Shown here: positions 1 through 10,289 of the stretch, piece by piece | Layout of the letters: every line of letters starts with the position of its first letter | How positions within the stretch are numbered: the stretch's first letter is position 1 | Source: Rhipicephalus microplus | Taxonomy: Eukaryota > Arthropoda > Arachnida > Ixodida > Ixodidae | Assembly (NCBI RefSeq): GCF_043290135.1 | Contig: NW_027464589.1 | Span: forward strand, 4,903,001-4,967,000 | Direction: 5' to 3' | Length of the DNA stretch: 64,000 bases | Translations under genes and position numbers: made by a program | The notes under the pieces: model-generated | What the model was told of the DNA's origin: nothing | Database searches by the model: none | The model's input: only the letters and a program-made list of their open reading frames with translations

Positions 1-812
1 GTGGTGCTTAAAAGAGCACCAGACAGATAAGAATACTCATAAAAAATGTCAAGGAATATACTATAGCTAGACCAGTTACGAAAAAATACCGAAATATCAT
101 CGGCATATGCGACAATTTTGAAGGTTTCCTTGCCTGGCATAGGGAAACCCACTATGCGCTCGCAGTTTGCAACCTTTCTAATCAAAGGCTCTAGAGACAA
201 AATGAATAATACTGGAGACAACGGACAGCCTTACCTCACCCCTTTTTGAATTGTAAAGCTTCTGGTCACTTCATTGTTGAAATAAATACAGCTTGACAGG
301 TCCTGATAAAGTATTTCTACCAGTCGCACATACTGCTCTGGGAGGCCAATTATGCACAAAAAAGCAAAAAGATACCCATTTTCAACTCTATCAAATGCTT
401 TGGCCTGATCAAGAGAAATATATACTCCTGAGATTTGTTTTTCTTTGGCATATGCAAAGAGGTCTCTGATGATTGTAAGAGGTACGAAGACGGAACGTCC
501 TGGTACTGCACATGACTGTAAGGAGGACACAATCTCTTCCAAGAAAGGCCGCAGACGCCGAGATAGCAGCGTGGCTACTAACTTATAGTCTGTGTTTAGA
601 AGGGTAACGGGCCTCCATGATTTAGGATCTGACGGCTCCATATCCTCTTTCAGTAATAGAATCACCCTTCCCTCGCTAAAGGACTGCGGTTTGTGGCCAT
701 CACGCAACAAAATATTCACGAGATCGGTGATCGCATCTCCCAAGATATCAAAGAAGCACAGATAAAATCCCGTGAGTATTTCGTCTGGGCATGGTGACGT
801 GGACATATTCAT
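1..812 (-). pseudogene. LINE reverse transcriptase, partial
   Basis: The frame 812-231 carries successive RT blocks: a SWRPVTLLNTDYK block, a QSCAVPGRS block and an LDQAKAFDRV block holding the first catalytic Asp. The frame stops just after a QKGVR block. Past that stop the same frame continues with a GCPLSP-like block and a YADD box (complement of 97-108), the metal-binding active site. One stop therefore interrupts an otherwise readable RT. The thumb and C-terminus lie outside the window. Confidence 0.8.
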
Positions 813-977
813 TGATTTTAGGGCGTACTATACTTCTTCTTTATCAGTTTCTGTATATAATACTAAACAGTTCTCCGAGCCTAGCGATGACAAACCTTCG
901 CAAAAGGCAGAGAGTTTAGCAGTAAACTCGTCGTCCTGTGCGTCATGGTCTGCAGTAAACAGTTTTGCAAAGTAGTC

Positions 978-2204
978 TCAGAAAACTTTTTGAACTTCGT
1001 CCGGGTCATTAACAACGGTACCATCCTCTTTCAGTGCCTCATTGATGTAGCGGGGCTGGCATCGACGATCTCGGTTTCTTTGCCCATATGTCAAGTTTTC
1101 AATTTCATCCGTCGATAAGTGCATTTCTCTTGCGAGCCTTGTAGCCTGGGACCTCTGCTTTAGAAGATTTTGATACTTAATTTTTTGTGCTTCAAGGTAT
1201 TCGAGCATAGCGAACGTAGCTGACCCACCTCTTTCAATAATTTGAATGCGTCGGAGAATCTCATTCATCTTGGCCATGAGGCGAGTGTGGCCCGCTTTTC
1301 CTGCCTGTTGAGCTATGAGGCGCCAGCGAGATTTCAAGTGGTCCCATGTAGTCGTAGTTATGCAACCCACTTCTGCCAGTGAGGCTGCCAGCTCAATTTG
1401 AAGTACAAAAACGCTTTCGTCATCATGAAGAATAGTTGGGTCCATCCTCCATGGTTTGTGGATTCTCGTTGTTGTGCTCACGTTAAGCGTGACGAGTAAT
1501 GGAGCATGATCGCTGAGTTTCTGCTGGCTTGGCGCAAGCTGGACCACCTCACATGCTTGTAGGTTCGCTGAAAAGTCTTCGGGCACATAAACTCTATCAA
1601 TTCGGCTTTGTTGAATGCCACAAGCGCGGGTTGCAACAAACCCGACTCTATGTATAGTTAACTACCCATCTGACAGCTTGAGATCTTGAACAGATTGCTG
1701 TAGTTCTCTGGCGTAGTAATTGTCGGCGCCTTGGCCGGGACCCCTGACGTCTCGTGTAGTATCGAGCACGCAGTTGAAATCTCCGACAAGCACATATATT
1801 ATCGGCTCGATCGAAAAATTTCTGACACCTTTATAGAACCCGTTCGTTTCTGACCTTGTTACGGACGCATATACGTTGACAAATCTGACTTGTTTGGAGT
1901 TAAGTACCACATCTACTGTTATGATGCGGCCTTCGGTGTCAACAAGACAATGAGCACCCCTCCTCAGCGTTGCGTTCATAAAAACAACTCCTGTGCCACG
2001 TGGACGTGCGTCTGTGAGTGAGAAGAAGGCATCTACATGAAACTTTTTCTGAAACTCTGCAACGTCAAGCTTAGTACGAAAGTTTTCCTCCTGCAAAAAG
2101 AGCATGTCTACGCGATGCGCCCGCGCGAGGTCAAGTACTGCGTGCTGCTTCACCGGATTTCGGAAACCGCGAACATTGAAAGACATAAAAAAAAGTGATG
2201 CCAA
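978..2204 (-). pseudogene. LINE ORF2 endonuclease and linker, broken
   Basis: Residues from 2204 downward start with MASLFFMSFNVRG, the typical first strand of an APE-type endonuclease. LFLQEEN, RGTGVVFMN and VLVGDFNCVLD blocks follow. After a stop near 1662 the frame resumes at 1586 with an LSDHAPLLV block (the SDH catalytic motif), then a helical linker rich in charged residues that leads into the RT. The protein would nick target DNA to prime reverse transcription. At least one stop and one frame change separate the two parts, so it is not expected to work. Confidence 0.8.
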
Positions 2205-2269
2205 TGTTGAAATAAAGGTGAGGAAGTTGCCTAAAGGAAAAAAAAGGTAAGAGAGAGGAGAGCCAAATG

Positions 2270-3983
2270 CTAAAAGTACATATCGTCGTCGCTCACAGTT
2301 GGTGACGTTTGCTGTGGTGGTGATCCCACCCGGGGTTTCTTAAATGTTCCCTGTTTAGTGGAGTCACTGCCACTGCTCCCACTGCCTGGCTTGGATCGGC
2401 GTTGTGAACTCGAAAGACTCAATGCGTCTGCAGATCGTGCCGGTTTGGTAGAAACCTCGGTGTCCGCCGGTTTGCTCCGCATTCATGTTCTTCAAGGTTG
2501 TCGACATTCCAAGGTTAGCGTTTGGTGTGCTGTCACTGGCGTCTGTCCCTGTCGTGGCAGAATAAATCAAAGCAGTGCTTTCTGCGATGCCTCTTGTAAT
2601 GGGTACCTGGTCGTCCGGCATTTGGCGCTTCTCGGGCGCCATTGATGCGCTGCAGTTATGTCGAGTTTTGATGCTGCCTACTAGTGAAAAAAAATTCCGC
2701 CATATCCACGAAGTGAATGATGATGAGTGGGCGAAGCTCTAGTGAACACTGCAAGAACTAAACTAGAGGTGGCTACATACAGGGGACGGTACCGCCATCT
2801 AGTGAACACTGCAAGAACTAAACTAGAGGTGGCTACATACAGGCTACAGGGGACGCACAGCCCACGCCCTAAGGAGCTTCGCCCCTGAAAAAATCACTGG
2901 GCGTTTCACTGGAACTCCCATTTGGGTGTTCATGTTGCGTCTGAGCGGGCTGTTCATCTGAAGTTGCCCCGTCTTGCGTACTGGCGGGCTTGACACAAGT
3001 AGCGTCTTCCGACTGCGCGTCTGCGAAATCATAAGACAGGCTTTCTTCATCCCAGTGGTCTGGTGTCTTGACTCGTGTCGTTTTCTTATGAGGACGCAGT
3101 ACTTCATAGGTTCTAGATTGCGTGGCCACACTTGAGGAGCTTGAAGAGAATTCTTCAATTGTTTGGAAGTCTTGGACACTCGGTGACGGCGTCTTCTGAG
3201 CTGCGTCTGCGTATGATCTGCGCTTGAAACATTCTTTGGTCGGGTGATCACCTCCACACCTTCTGCAGGCTTCAGTGCTCTTCCACAGCGTGTCCGTACG
3301 CACTGCACCTATGACAAAAAGGTGTTGCACATGCCATGGCCATGTGGCCTTCATTGTGGCGACGCGCACAGATGCAACGCATGCCACGGTACTCCAACAT
3401 AACGTGGTGTCCATGGATTGAAATAAATTTCGGTGCCGGCTTTGCCATTTCCATCTTCACCATTCGTGTACCAGTAAATGTAGACTGACATCGTTGCAGA
3501 GTAACATGTGTAACATACTATGTACTTTTCCGAAAGGCTGCAAAGCAGAGACGACCGCGTCATCGGGTACGTACGGTGGCAACCTGTACACACTCACTTG
3601 GTGTGCCGATGACTTCCCCTTGAAATTTTTTTCTTCTGAAAGACAAAACCTTCATTCACCATGAGCTTGGTGGCTTGTTCCGCTGTCCTCGTTGCTACCA
3701 AGAACTTCAAAGCGCCGAGGTGTTGCAGGAACAACACCCCTTCGCTACCGGTCGTCTCTTCGAGACACTCGATGATGTCATCGACGGAGACCGCGCCTTC
3801 AGAAACGGTAAACATGAAACAATGTTTTTTTGGCGGGGTGCATACTGGCCTAGGGGCGAAGCTCCTTACAGCGGCACCCGTTCGTCCCTCATGGTCGTAG
3901 TCGTAGTGTGTAACAAGTGTTATATTTTGACCTCCAAGGTGGTGCCGGTGACAGATTTCTTCTGTGCGTTGTTGAACAATCAA
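2270..3983 (-). pseudogene. LINE ORF1 (gag-like, CCHC), broken
   Basis: Several minus-strand frames join into one ORF1-like protein. An N-terminal part lies at 3983-3594, a knuckle-rich part at 3463-2869 (CICARRHNEGHMAMAC, CHRCSAYGH, CRRCGGDHPTKEC) and a Ser/Pro-rich tail at 2642-2270 ending in SDDDMYF. The CCHC knuckles suggest RNA binding. The chain is broken at 2729-2884 by a short palindromic element and by frame changes near 3272 and 3594. A gggcgaagctcctta block at 3853-3867 suggests another copy of the same short repeat at the N-terminus, so the true start codon is unclear. Confidence 0.6.
2665..2884. repeat. Short palindromic element with internal 60-bp tandem copy
   Basis: The ends GGGCGAAGCTC (2729-2739) and GAGCTTCGCCC (2874-2884) are exact inverted repeats. 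Between them a unit starting agtgaacactgcaagaact occurs at 2741 and again at 2801, an exact 60-bp period. The outer flank 2665-2728 (atcattcact/gtgaa-type plus a T/A run) resembles 4796-4845 in the other orientation. It looks like a non-autonomous insertion in the LINE ORF1. The family is not known to me. Confidence 0.6.
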
Positions 3984-4007
3984 AAATTCGCAGTGTGCAG
4001 GTTAACT

Positions 4008-4484
4008 AAAAGCCGAATGCTCCTGTCTCTCATTCCCCCTTAGCAGCCATTGGCATGTGCATTGAGCACTATCTGACAAGAAAGGATTGCTACGTTATAT
4101 TCGCTGGGGGTAACATCCTTAGTTTTAGAAAGGTTTAGCGAGCGTTGAGCTGCGGGGCCATGAATAAAATGAACTAGTATATACCATGAATGAATTCCAA
4201 GTGGTTAAAGGGGGGAAGCAGATACGAAGCGCAAGCCGTAAAAAAGTAAAAGCCGAATTCTCCTGTCTCTCCTTTCCCATTAGCAGCCAATGGCATGTAC
4301 ATTGAGCCCTATCTGACAAGAAAAGGTTGCTACGTTATACTTACTGGGCGTAACCTCCTTGGTTTTAGAAAGGTTTAGCGAGCGTTGGGCCGCAGTGCCA
4401 TGAATACAGTGAACTAGTATATACCATGAACTAAAGGTGGTTAAAGGAGGGAAGTAGACCCGAAGCGCAAGCCGTAAGAAAGTG
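4008..4484. repeat. 240-bp unit in two tandem copies
   Basis: The segment beginning aaaagccgaatgctcctg at 4008 recurs at 4248 with scattered substitutions (for example tgctcctgtctct against ttctcctgtctct). Both copies end near gaagcgcaagccgtaa. The period is 240 bp. No coding capacity is evident, and the origin of the unit is unknown. Confidence 0.75.
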
Positions 4485-4594
4485 TGCGTGTGCCACCTCT
4501 CGTTCAGTCTTTGGAATGTCCACTGGATGGCGATGCTTCTATATGGGGAATATATGATGAAAAGATGAGAGATGGTGGTACTTGGAGTGTTCAA

Positions 4595-4850
4595 TAGATG
4601 AATGAACGGACACCCAGACAGATGCATAGATGGATGCATGAACGGACGCTGGGGCAGATGCATGGATGAATGCAGGGACGGACGCATAAACAGATGCACG
4701 CACAGACGCGCGGATGGACGCATGGACGGTCACACAGACGAAAGCATAGACGGACGGAAGCAAGAATGAATGGATGGACGAGTTCTTCGCCCCACTCTCC
4801 ATCATTCACTCCGTGAATATGCTGCCAACTTTTTTTTTTCTTCACTCACT
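4595..4850. repeat. Degenerate GATGGACGCATG-type minisatellite
   Basis: From about 4595 to 4785 short blocks of gatg, gacgcat and gacgg alternate with no strict period, producing spurious ORFs on the minus strand. The array ends in a block (about 4787-4845: ttcgccccact, attcactccgtgaatatg, poly-T) that resembles the flank of the palindromic repeat at 2665-2740 in opposite orientation. Confidence 0.6.
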
Positions 4851-5436
4851 GTTAGAAGAGAAGCAAAACATCTGGTGGCCTTTGACGTGTAAACTAGTAC
4901 ACAGTCACACACACTAGCCTACAATTGCAGCCAAAGAACGTATTTCAATACATCAAGAACGTATTTACAGCACCATTCCAGCAATAACCTCTGTGCTGCA
5001 CCAGACACTTTTGAACCAACATGGCCGCCAGGCGCCGCGGAGCTTTCGAAGGGTTTTTCAATTGGAAGCGGAGACGTGCGAACGATGAGGCACCCTAGCG
5101 CTTTGAGCGCGCCATGTAGTGAGCATTTCTGAAATCACCATAGAAGCTTACACACCGCCGCCGGCAAAGAATGCGCGAGCATAAGAGTTGCCAAACAAGC
5201 TCCGTAAAAAAACGTTTTTTTTTTGTCCTCCACGGGGCGACGCAAGCAAAGGTATTAAGACCCAGGATACTAGCCCGTCATGCTCCAAACATTCAACTGA
5301 CACTGACATTCATACCCACGCTGACCCTACTTCAGGTACATAAATGCTCCTAAATTGAAGCAACAATGCGATAGAGACTCTCAATACTTGGTAACATTGC
5401 CTAACTATACATGCTTGCAAACACAGTCATCCATAC
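4850..5436. other. Intergenic/intronic, nothing recognised
   Basis: No exon with splice sites and no recognisable element was found. A direct pair of aagaacgtattt blocks lies at 4934 and 4958. If the myosin gene continues, this stretch belongs to the intron after the last exon found. Confidence 0.4.
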
Positions 5437-5516
5437 CTATCCCAGGCAGAGCGCTTCCACTGCCGGACACTTCGGGCGGGGCACCAAGACGAAAAGATGA
5501 CTTGTCTCTAACCGGG
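5437..5516 (-). CDS. Unconventional myosin, putative exon 7 of those in window
   Basis: An 80-nt exon reading PVRDKSSFRLGAPPEVSG then SGSALPGI. The acceptor is CTGTGATAG before base 5516 and the donor is GTATGG from 5436 downward. It takes two bases from exon 6 and leaves one base over, so the frame stays open. A low-complexity, Gly/Ser/Pro-rich stretch fits a loop after the HYAG block of the motor. It is the least certain exon because it has no diagnostic myosin motif and the acceptor has a weak pyrimidine tract. No following exon could be found in the remaining 5.4 kb. Confidence 0.5.
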
Positions 5517-5979
5517 CTATCACAGGGCATTGAGATGCTACTCTTGATTGATAGAGGAGGAATTTCAAATTAAGCGGTAGCCACAGATGGCTGATGTGTC
5601 AAAAGTGCTTAACTTCCCTGTAACAGGTGCATGAGATGCATGCCTTTTTTTATGTGGATTGCTGCTCTATAAATAATGCAAGCACACACATCTACACAAA
5701 ATTGCAATAAATTCACATAAATCTCAAGGGAAACGCAGCAGAAGCAAGGCTCCAGCATTTTCGCAGATTTACCACTGAGTGAAATTGGACTGAGTTTGTT
5801 TTCTTTGAACATGACAGTGTTTTATGCTGAGGTCTAACTAAATTTCAGTGATTTATTCTGGTCACGGAAATAATGTCAAAAAAATTTACACGATTAGATG
5901 ACAAAGAAATAAGTTCCATCAATGACATTCGTGGGGCAATGCAAGCTTCACCTAACCAAACTATTTTCATGACACTTAC

Positions 5980-6034
5980 AGCTCTGTGTGCGCTGTCGGC
6001 GACACCCTGAAGGAGACACCACGAGGAGCGACGC
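5980..6034 (-). CDS. Unconventional myosin, exon 6 of those in window
   Basis: A 55-nt exon coding VAPRGVSFRVSPTAHTE. The acceptor TTCTATTACAG precedes base 6034 and the donor is GTAAGTG. It completes the split Gly codon left by exon 5 (phase 1) and passes phase 2 to exon 7. The residues follow directly on SELKALFADG of exon 5 and would lie on the C-terminal side of the HYAG region, before the actin-binding helices. The match of both splice sites and phase is the main evidence, because the peptide alone is too short to place. Confidence 0.7.
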
Positions 6035-6734
6035 CTGTAATAGAAGCATTATTTTGTAACAGAAAGAAAGCTTTCCTACTAAACTTCATACAGTTTACGT
6101 GACACATGCTTCAATGATGAAAAAAAAAACCTGAAGCCTTAGGAGGCACGTGTTGGGGGCTTGTTGGTGAGACACAATATGTAAGCTTGAACTGCACTCG
6201 GGATGCTAAATTACTTGTTAGTCTCCGTTCTTCCTGTCTGCTTCTACTCAACTCAGGTGCAGTTTGTGTTTATGCCTTAGGACTTATAGTCAGGTCAGAA
6301 GTTGCTTCAAATCTTTTCATGCGAAAACTAATGATCCCCAAACCTTGAATGCTGTATTCAATTCGATTTCTTCTGAATCATCAATACTTAAGATAGCTGC
6401 ATTTTGTGAGCACTGCCTGTTTTACACAGTTAGTGCCTTATCCTATGTCGTGATCAGTGAATGCCTTCTCCCTGTTGGTTGTTCTGGAGGCTACCCCTCA
6501 ACTTGCAGTGGCTCGCCTTTATAATCAAATAAAAGAAGATCTTCTGGGGTTACATGTGCAGAATATTTTTCAGCTCAGGAGGTGCCTTAATTTCATTTGA
6601 CACTTATATCTGAGTTCCCAGCATTCATTTCATCAATATCTGCATGTCAATCAAGCAGCCATCAAGTTTTCTCTCGATCATTGCGAGCATCTTCCGCAAT
6701 CGTGCCTAGAAAATACCGCACACATAGGACATAC

Positions 6735-6937
6735 CATCAGCGAACAGCGCCTTCAACTCGCTGCCGAACAGGTGCGTAGCGAAGCCAAAAGCGCAGGAGC
6801 TGCGGTGGAAGACGGCCACCACATCGTCGGAAACCACGTCCCGATTGGTCTCGAGAAACCCCGATGCTTCGTAGGTCACATTGCCCGCATAGTGCCGAAT
6901 GCCGAACGCCACGCCACCACACTTGACTTCAAAGAAC
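6735..6937 (-). CDS. Unconventional myosin, exon 5 of those in window (HYAG block)
   Basis: A 203-nt exon. It starts FFEVKCGGVAFGIRHYAGN and runs through VTYEASGFLETNRD, DVVAVFHRSS and FATHLFGSELKALFAD. HYAG-x-V-x-Y followed by GFLE-x-NRD is a hallmark of the myosin motor lower-50K domain. The acceptor is TTTATTGGCAG before 6937 and the donor GTATGT at 6734. Its first base completes the Arg codon begun by exon 4 (AG plus G). An alternative acceptor at 7023/7024 would add about 29 residues but breaks the phase with exon 4, so it was not chosen. Confidence 0.9.
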
Positions 6938-7023
6938 CTGCCAATAAAGCCACACACAAGGGACTCTCGTAAGAACACAAGCTCTGAGAGGAACTGCTGG
7001 CACTCGGCCATCGCACAAATGGC

Positions 7024-8421
7024 CTAGAATGAGAGAGAGCCGAGTTGGTGGGTATTTATTCTGAGTCAGGGCCTGCAGACACCGACACATGAATGAAGTC
7101 TAGACACACATACTTACTACCGAACGCACAATGGTGAAAAAAAAAAGGCACGAAAACTTGTGTGCCCATGTCCATGCAATATGCGAACCTATCAATCCAG
7201 CACGCGTACCTGCAAAATAACTGCTGAGGCATTTGATTTTATCTTTATGAGAGTTAATCAACAGTTGATTGACGGATGCGCTACCACTACTATCGATACG
7301 CCATGCCTCAATTATCAACCGTGTTTCTTTATTCCTATGCCAGTACAGACGAAGTTATTGTTATTTCGGTAACGGGGCAATCTTTTTGAAATGCAGCTGT
7401 TGGGCACAGTGTTTAAAGAAAATACAAGTCATTTCTCTGACTATGTAAATTATTCTGTATAATTTACAAGTGCAGTATTCAAGACATAAGGCCAATTGAA
7501 AAAAAAAAAAGCTTTTTTGAAAATATGCTTTTTAGCTTTTTGTCGTGGTAAATGGGCTATTTACTATCCAACATTTTGGTCCATATTGTTCTTGTGTAAG
7601 CACTTCCTTCCAAACTTTACAAGCAAGTATTAGACCACCTATTATATACTAAATCAAAATTCAAAGTTCAAATGTGTGTGAATTATTAAATTTGCTAGAT
7701 ATGTAGCATTATGTTGGTTATTTCACATCACGTTGAGCATAAACATTTATTAGTTCACTAACAGCATTGTCAATCTTTTTTCACTTTGTTCATAAATATC
7801 ATAGGCTCCTCACCAGGTTAACGCATAACGTCGTTACATGTGTTCTTTGCAGCTAAGAACACATATGTGAGGTCATCAATGATCAACTTTGCTTTATATG
7901 GTGCTCGGTGTCATTTTGGTAATCGCAACTACACTACATTTTATATTTTAAACGACGTGCCATGCCATGCCTCAATTATCAACCGTGTTTCGTCATTCCT
8001 ATGGCGGTACAGAACTGCACATTAATCAATTATTGGTGTGCTTTTACTCTTAACAATGTAAAGGAAAACCGCTAGCTGGGGGCTCATCTTCCAACATTTC
8101 TTTATATTGTCGAGATTATAAGTGCCCGACAAAATAGGATGAATACGCAGTTTTGTACCGAAAAGCAGGAATGAAAAAACACATCTGATGATTGAGGCAT
8201 GGCAAGCCCATAAGTGAACCAACCACCGATTAAGCTTTATATACATGAAAGGAAATGTGCTCGATTTGCAGGTAGAGCTCCATGCATGACGGATTCGCAT
8301 AGACATGCACAGACAAAAGTTTTTGTGCCTTCTTCGCTGATGGTTTGGTTGCCAGTAGGTGTATACCAGCTTCATTTTTCTTTTCTATAGATTGAAGGAG
8401 AGTTTCAATGGTCGAGCATAC
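7024..8421. other. Myosin intron with inverted copies of a short repeat
   Basis: The block catgcctcaattatcaacc occurs at about 7300 and about 7968 on the plus strand. A related block occurs inverted near 8163-8204. A second pair, around 7157-7215 (ending acctgcaaaat) and 8263-8317 (inverse), is also inverted. No ORF of interest is present. This 1.48-kb intron lies between myosin exons 5 and 4, and its repeats could pair in the transcript. Confidence 0.5.
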
Positions 8422-8522
8422 CTGGGACTAGTCTTGTGCTGCATGCGGACCTTCTGGACGTATGTGTCAGGCGTACCCCGTAATGAGCACTCCACATCCA
8501 CCATGCTCAGCAAACCCGTGCG
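8422..8522 (-). CDS. Unconventional myosin, exon 4 of those in window
   Basis: A 101-nt exon reading RTGLLSMVDVECSLRGTPD then TYVQKVRMQHKTSP. The acceptor TGATTATTTCAG lies just above 8522 and the donor GTATGC starts at 8421. This is the LLSxLDxEC...TYVxK block that follows the relay region in many myosins. It enters in phase 0 after exon 3 and leaves AG, which exon 5 completes to Arg. An LTR sequence begins only 46 bp upstream of its acceptor (8569), so the branch point region is squeezed. Confidence 0.9.
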
Positions 8523-8568
8523 CTGAAATAATCACAGCATAAGCACGCTGAGAAACGTTCCTCGTGAT

Positions 8569-8692
8569 TGTAGTATCGTGCGGCGGACGCGCCGCACGGA
8601 GAACACAGGGCACAGCGCTGAAGCGCCGGCCGACAAGGAGTATGCAGCAGCTGGTAGCCAAGCAAGAACACAAGCATCACTATATATTGTGA
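8569..8692 (-). repeat. LTR copy, gypsy element B (3' side)
   Basis: Begins tgtagtatcgtgcggcggac on the plus strand and matches the segment from 16492 over about 120 bp before both reach a TATA tract. The element-side end reads CTACA and pairs with a TGTAG start at the other copy. It is cut at the tatatat tract, where the LTR of element A begins. Confidence 0.6.
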
Positions 8693-8847
8693 CGACGCAG
8701 GATCGACGAGCACACAGAGCACCTTGAACAAATATGCTTTATCGATCACAGGACAAAGACTGCAAGTCTTCTTCATCTCTGCCCTCGGCCAAGAACACTC
8801 GCGCTGCTTCGTTGTCACTGCTACTGGCACATACGCGCGTAGTTATT
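8693..8847 (-). repeat. Probable 3' LTR of gypsy A
   Basis: On the minus strand AAAGGGGGAA (polypurine tract, complement of about 8848-8857) is followed by TAACTACG, and the segment ends in GTCACA at about 8693. A CGATAAAGC polyadenylation-like signal lies inside. No second full copy was found, so element A has lost its 5' LTR or it is unrecognisable. Confidence 0.5.
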
Positions 8848-8937
8848 CCCCCTTTAAAAAGAAACATCGCCCCAACGTTAAACATTCGAGAGCAAGACAA
8901 AACCAAAACTGCACAGTTAATCACTGAAAGTAAGGCT

Positions 8938-10289
8938 TCATCCAAAGCATGCAGACAATTTCTGGTGAATGTATGGGGCGCTTCGCACACTGAGCACCGT
9001 CCGGAACAACCTCGTAGTTGACTTCACTGATGCATCACAGAACCTTGTAGGGTCCGAGTATCTTCGCAACAGCTTTTCGGAGAGCTCACACTGACAAATA
9101 GGTGTCCAGACCCACACTTTGTTGCCCACGTTGTATATGATGGTTCTGTGCTGGAGGTTGTAATGTTTGGCGTCATCGCTTGTTGTTTGGTGATTCGCAA
9201 CCAAGCAAGTTGCCTGGCTTCCTCTGCTCGCTGGGTAAACACTTCGACATCCGTCTAATCACCATCATTTTCATGAGGGAGCATTGTGCCTAACGTCGTA
9301 ACTCGGCATCTATAAAGGAGACTGAAGGGGGTCTTCTGAGTGGTCTCCTGACGAGCCGTGTTGTACGCGAACATGACATAGGGCAATATGTCGTCCCAGT
9401 TCTTGTGCTCTACATCTACGTGCATGCTTATCATCTCAGCCAAGGTCTTGTTGAGATGTTCGGTGAGCCCATTTGTCTGGGGATGATATGCCGTTGTCTT
9501 TCTGTGAGCTGCACCACTTAGTCGGAAAAAGGTGTCCAAAAGCTCAGCCAGGAACGCAGTACCTCTGTCGGTGATGGCTATTGAGGGAGCACCGTGTCTT
9601 AAAATGATGGCTTCGATAAAAAATTGCGTCATTTCAGCTGCCGTTGCGCGTGGCAGAGCGCCTGTCTCCGCGTATTGGGTCAGGTAATCTGTGGCGACAA
9701 TTATCCACCTGTTTCCAGTGGCAGACTTTGGGAAGAGGCCCAAAAAATTCATGCCGATTTGTACGAACGGTGCCGCCGGCACTCGGACAGGCTGCAGCAG
9801 TCCGGCTGGTTTGACGGATAATGGCTTGCGACGCTGGCAATTTAGACATGCCTGCACCTAAGTTTTGACAACTCCGTCAAGTCTTGGCCAGTAATAGTTT
9901 TGCCTTATCCTCGCCAATGTTCTTACGTAACCCAAGTGACCAGCAGTGGGTTCATCATGGCAGGCTTGCAGTACCTCACAGCGAAGCGGAGAAGGAACGA
10001 CAAGCAAGTAGCTGCTGCCGGCGGGTGAAAAGTTCTTCTTACAAAGAACGTCATTCCACAAGCAGTACGATGGCAGCCCTCTCAAAAATAACTTCGGCAC
10101 GCTATTCGTTCGCCCTTTGAAGTAATTTATGAATGGTTGCAGTTTAGGGTCATCGCGCTGCTGTTGAGCAAAGGCGGCAGTGCCTACAATTACCAAAAAG
10201 GCCATGTCTTCGTCGTCATCTGGCGATGCCGTCTCAACAGGAGATCGAGAAAGACAGTCGGTATCGGTGTGTCATTTTGCCGACTTATA
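8938..10289 (-). pseudogene. Gypsy A integrase, broken
   Basis: The H2C2 zinc-binding end lies at 10205-9858 (HDEPTAGHLGYVRTLARIR then CLNCQRRK). The catalytic core at 9857-9255 contains TDRGTAFL and YHPQTNGLTE, the second Asp and the Glu of the DDE triad. The first triad position reads GMNFLG, where GxDxLG is normal, so a catalytic Asp appears replaced by Asn. One stop separates the two frames (about 9858), and another frame (9242-8938) holds the C-terminal end. The pogo element at 10290 interrupts the reading frame upstream of it. Confidence 0.85.

Larger units (their letters stand above)
1..4040 (-). mobile_element. L1/Tx1-like LINE, degenerate, 3' end beyond window
   Basis: On the minus strand the order is a CCHC-containing ORF1 (about 3983 down to 2270), an AP-endonuclease (2204 to about 1500), a linker and a reverse transcriptase running off the window at base 1. 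ORF1 with zinc knuckles ahead of an endonuclease-RT ORF2 is the usual L1/Tx1 plan. ORF1 and ORF2 are broken by stops, frame changes and a short palindromic insertion at 2729-2884. It lies in or beyond the 3' part of the host myosin gene, in the same orientation. The clade assignment is inferred from RT style and is not certain. Confidence 0.75.

Noticed and set aside
4280..4845. Minus-strand ORFs rich in His, Pro, Ser and Cys
   Set aside because: They are translations of the gatggacgcat-type minisatellite in three frames.
4980..5170. A promoter or first exon near the aacatggccgccaggcgcc block
   Set aside because: The GC-rich block with a gccgcc motif has no supporting ORF, and the myosin reading frame is elsewhere. 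Not enough to call.
6938..7023. Extension of myosin exon 5 to the AG at 7024 (frame starting MAECQQFLSELVFLRE)
   Set aside because: The frame is open, but the upstream part does not match the myosin pattern and the phase does not fit exon 4. The acceptor at 6938 joins exon 4 exactly at a split Arg codon.
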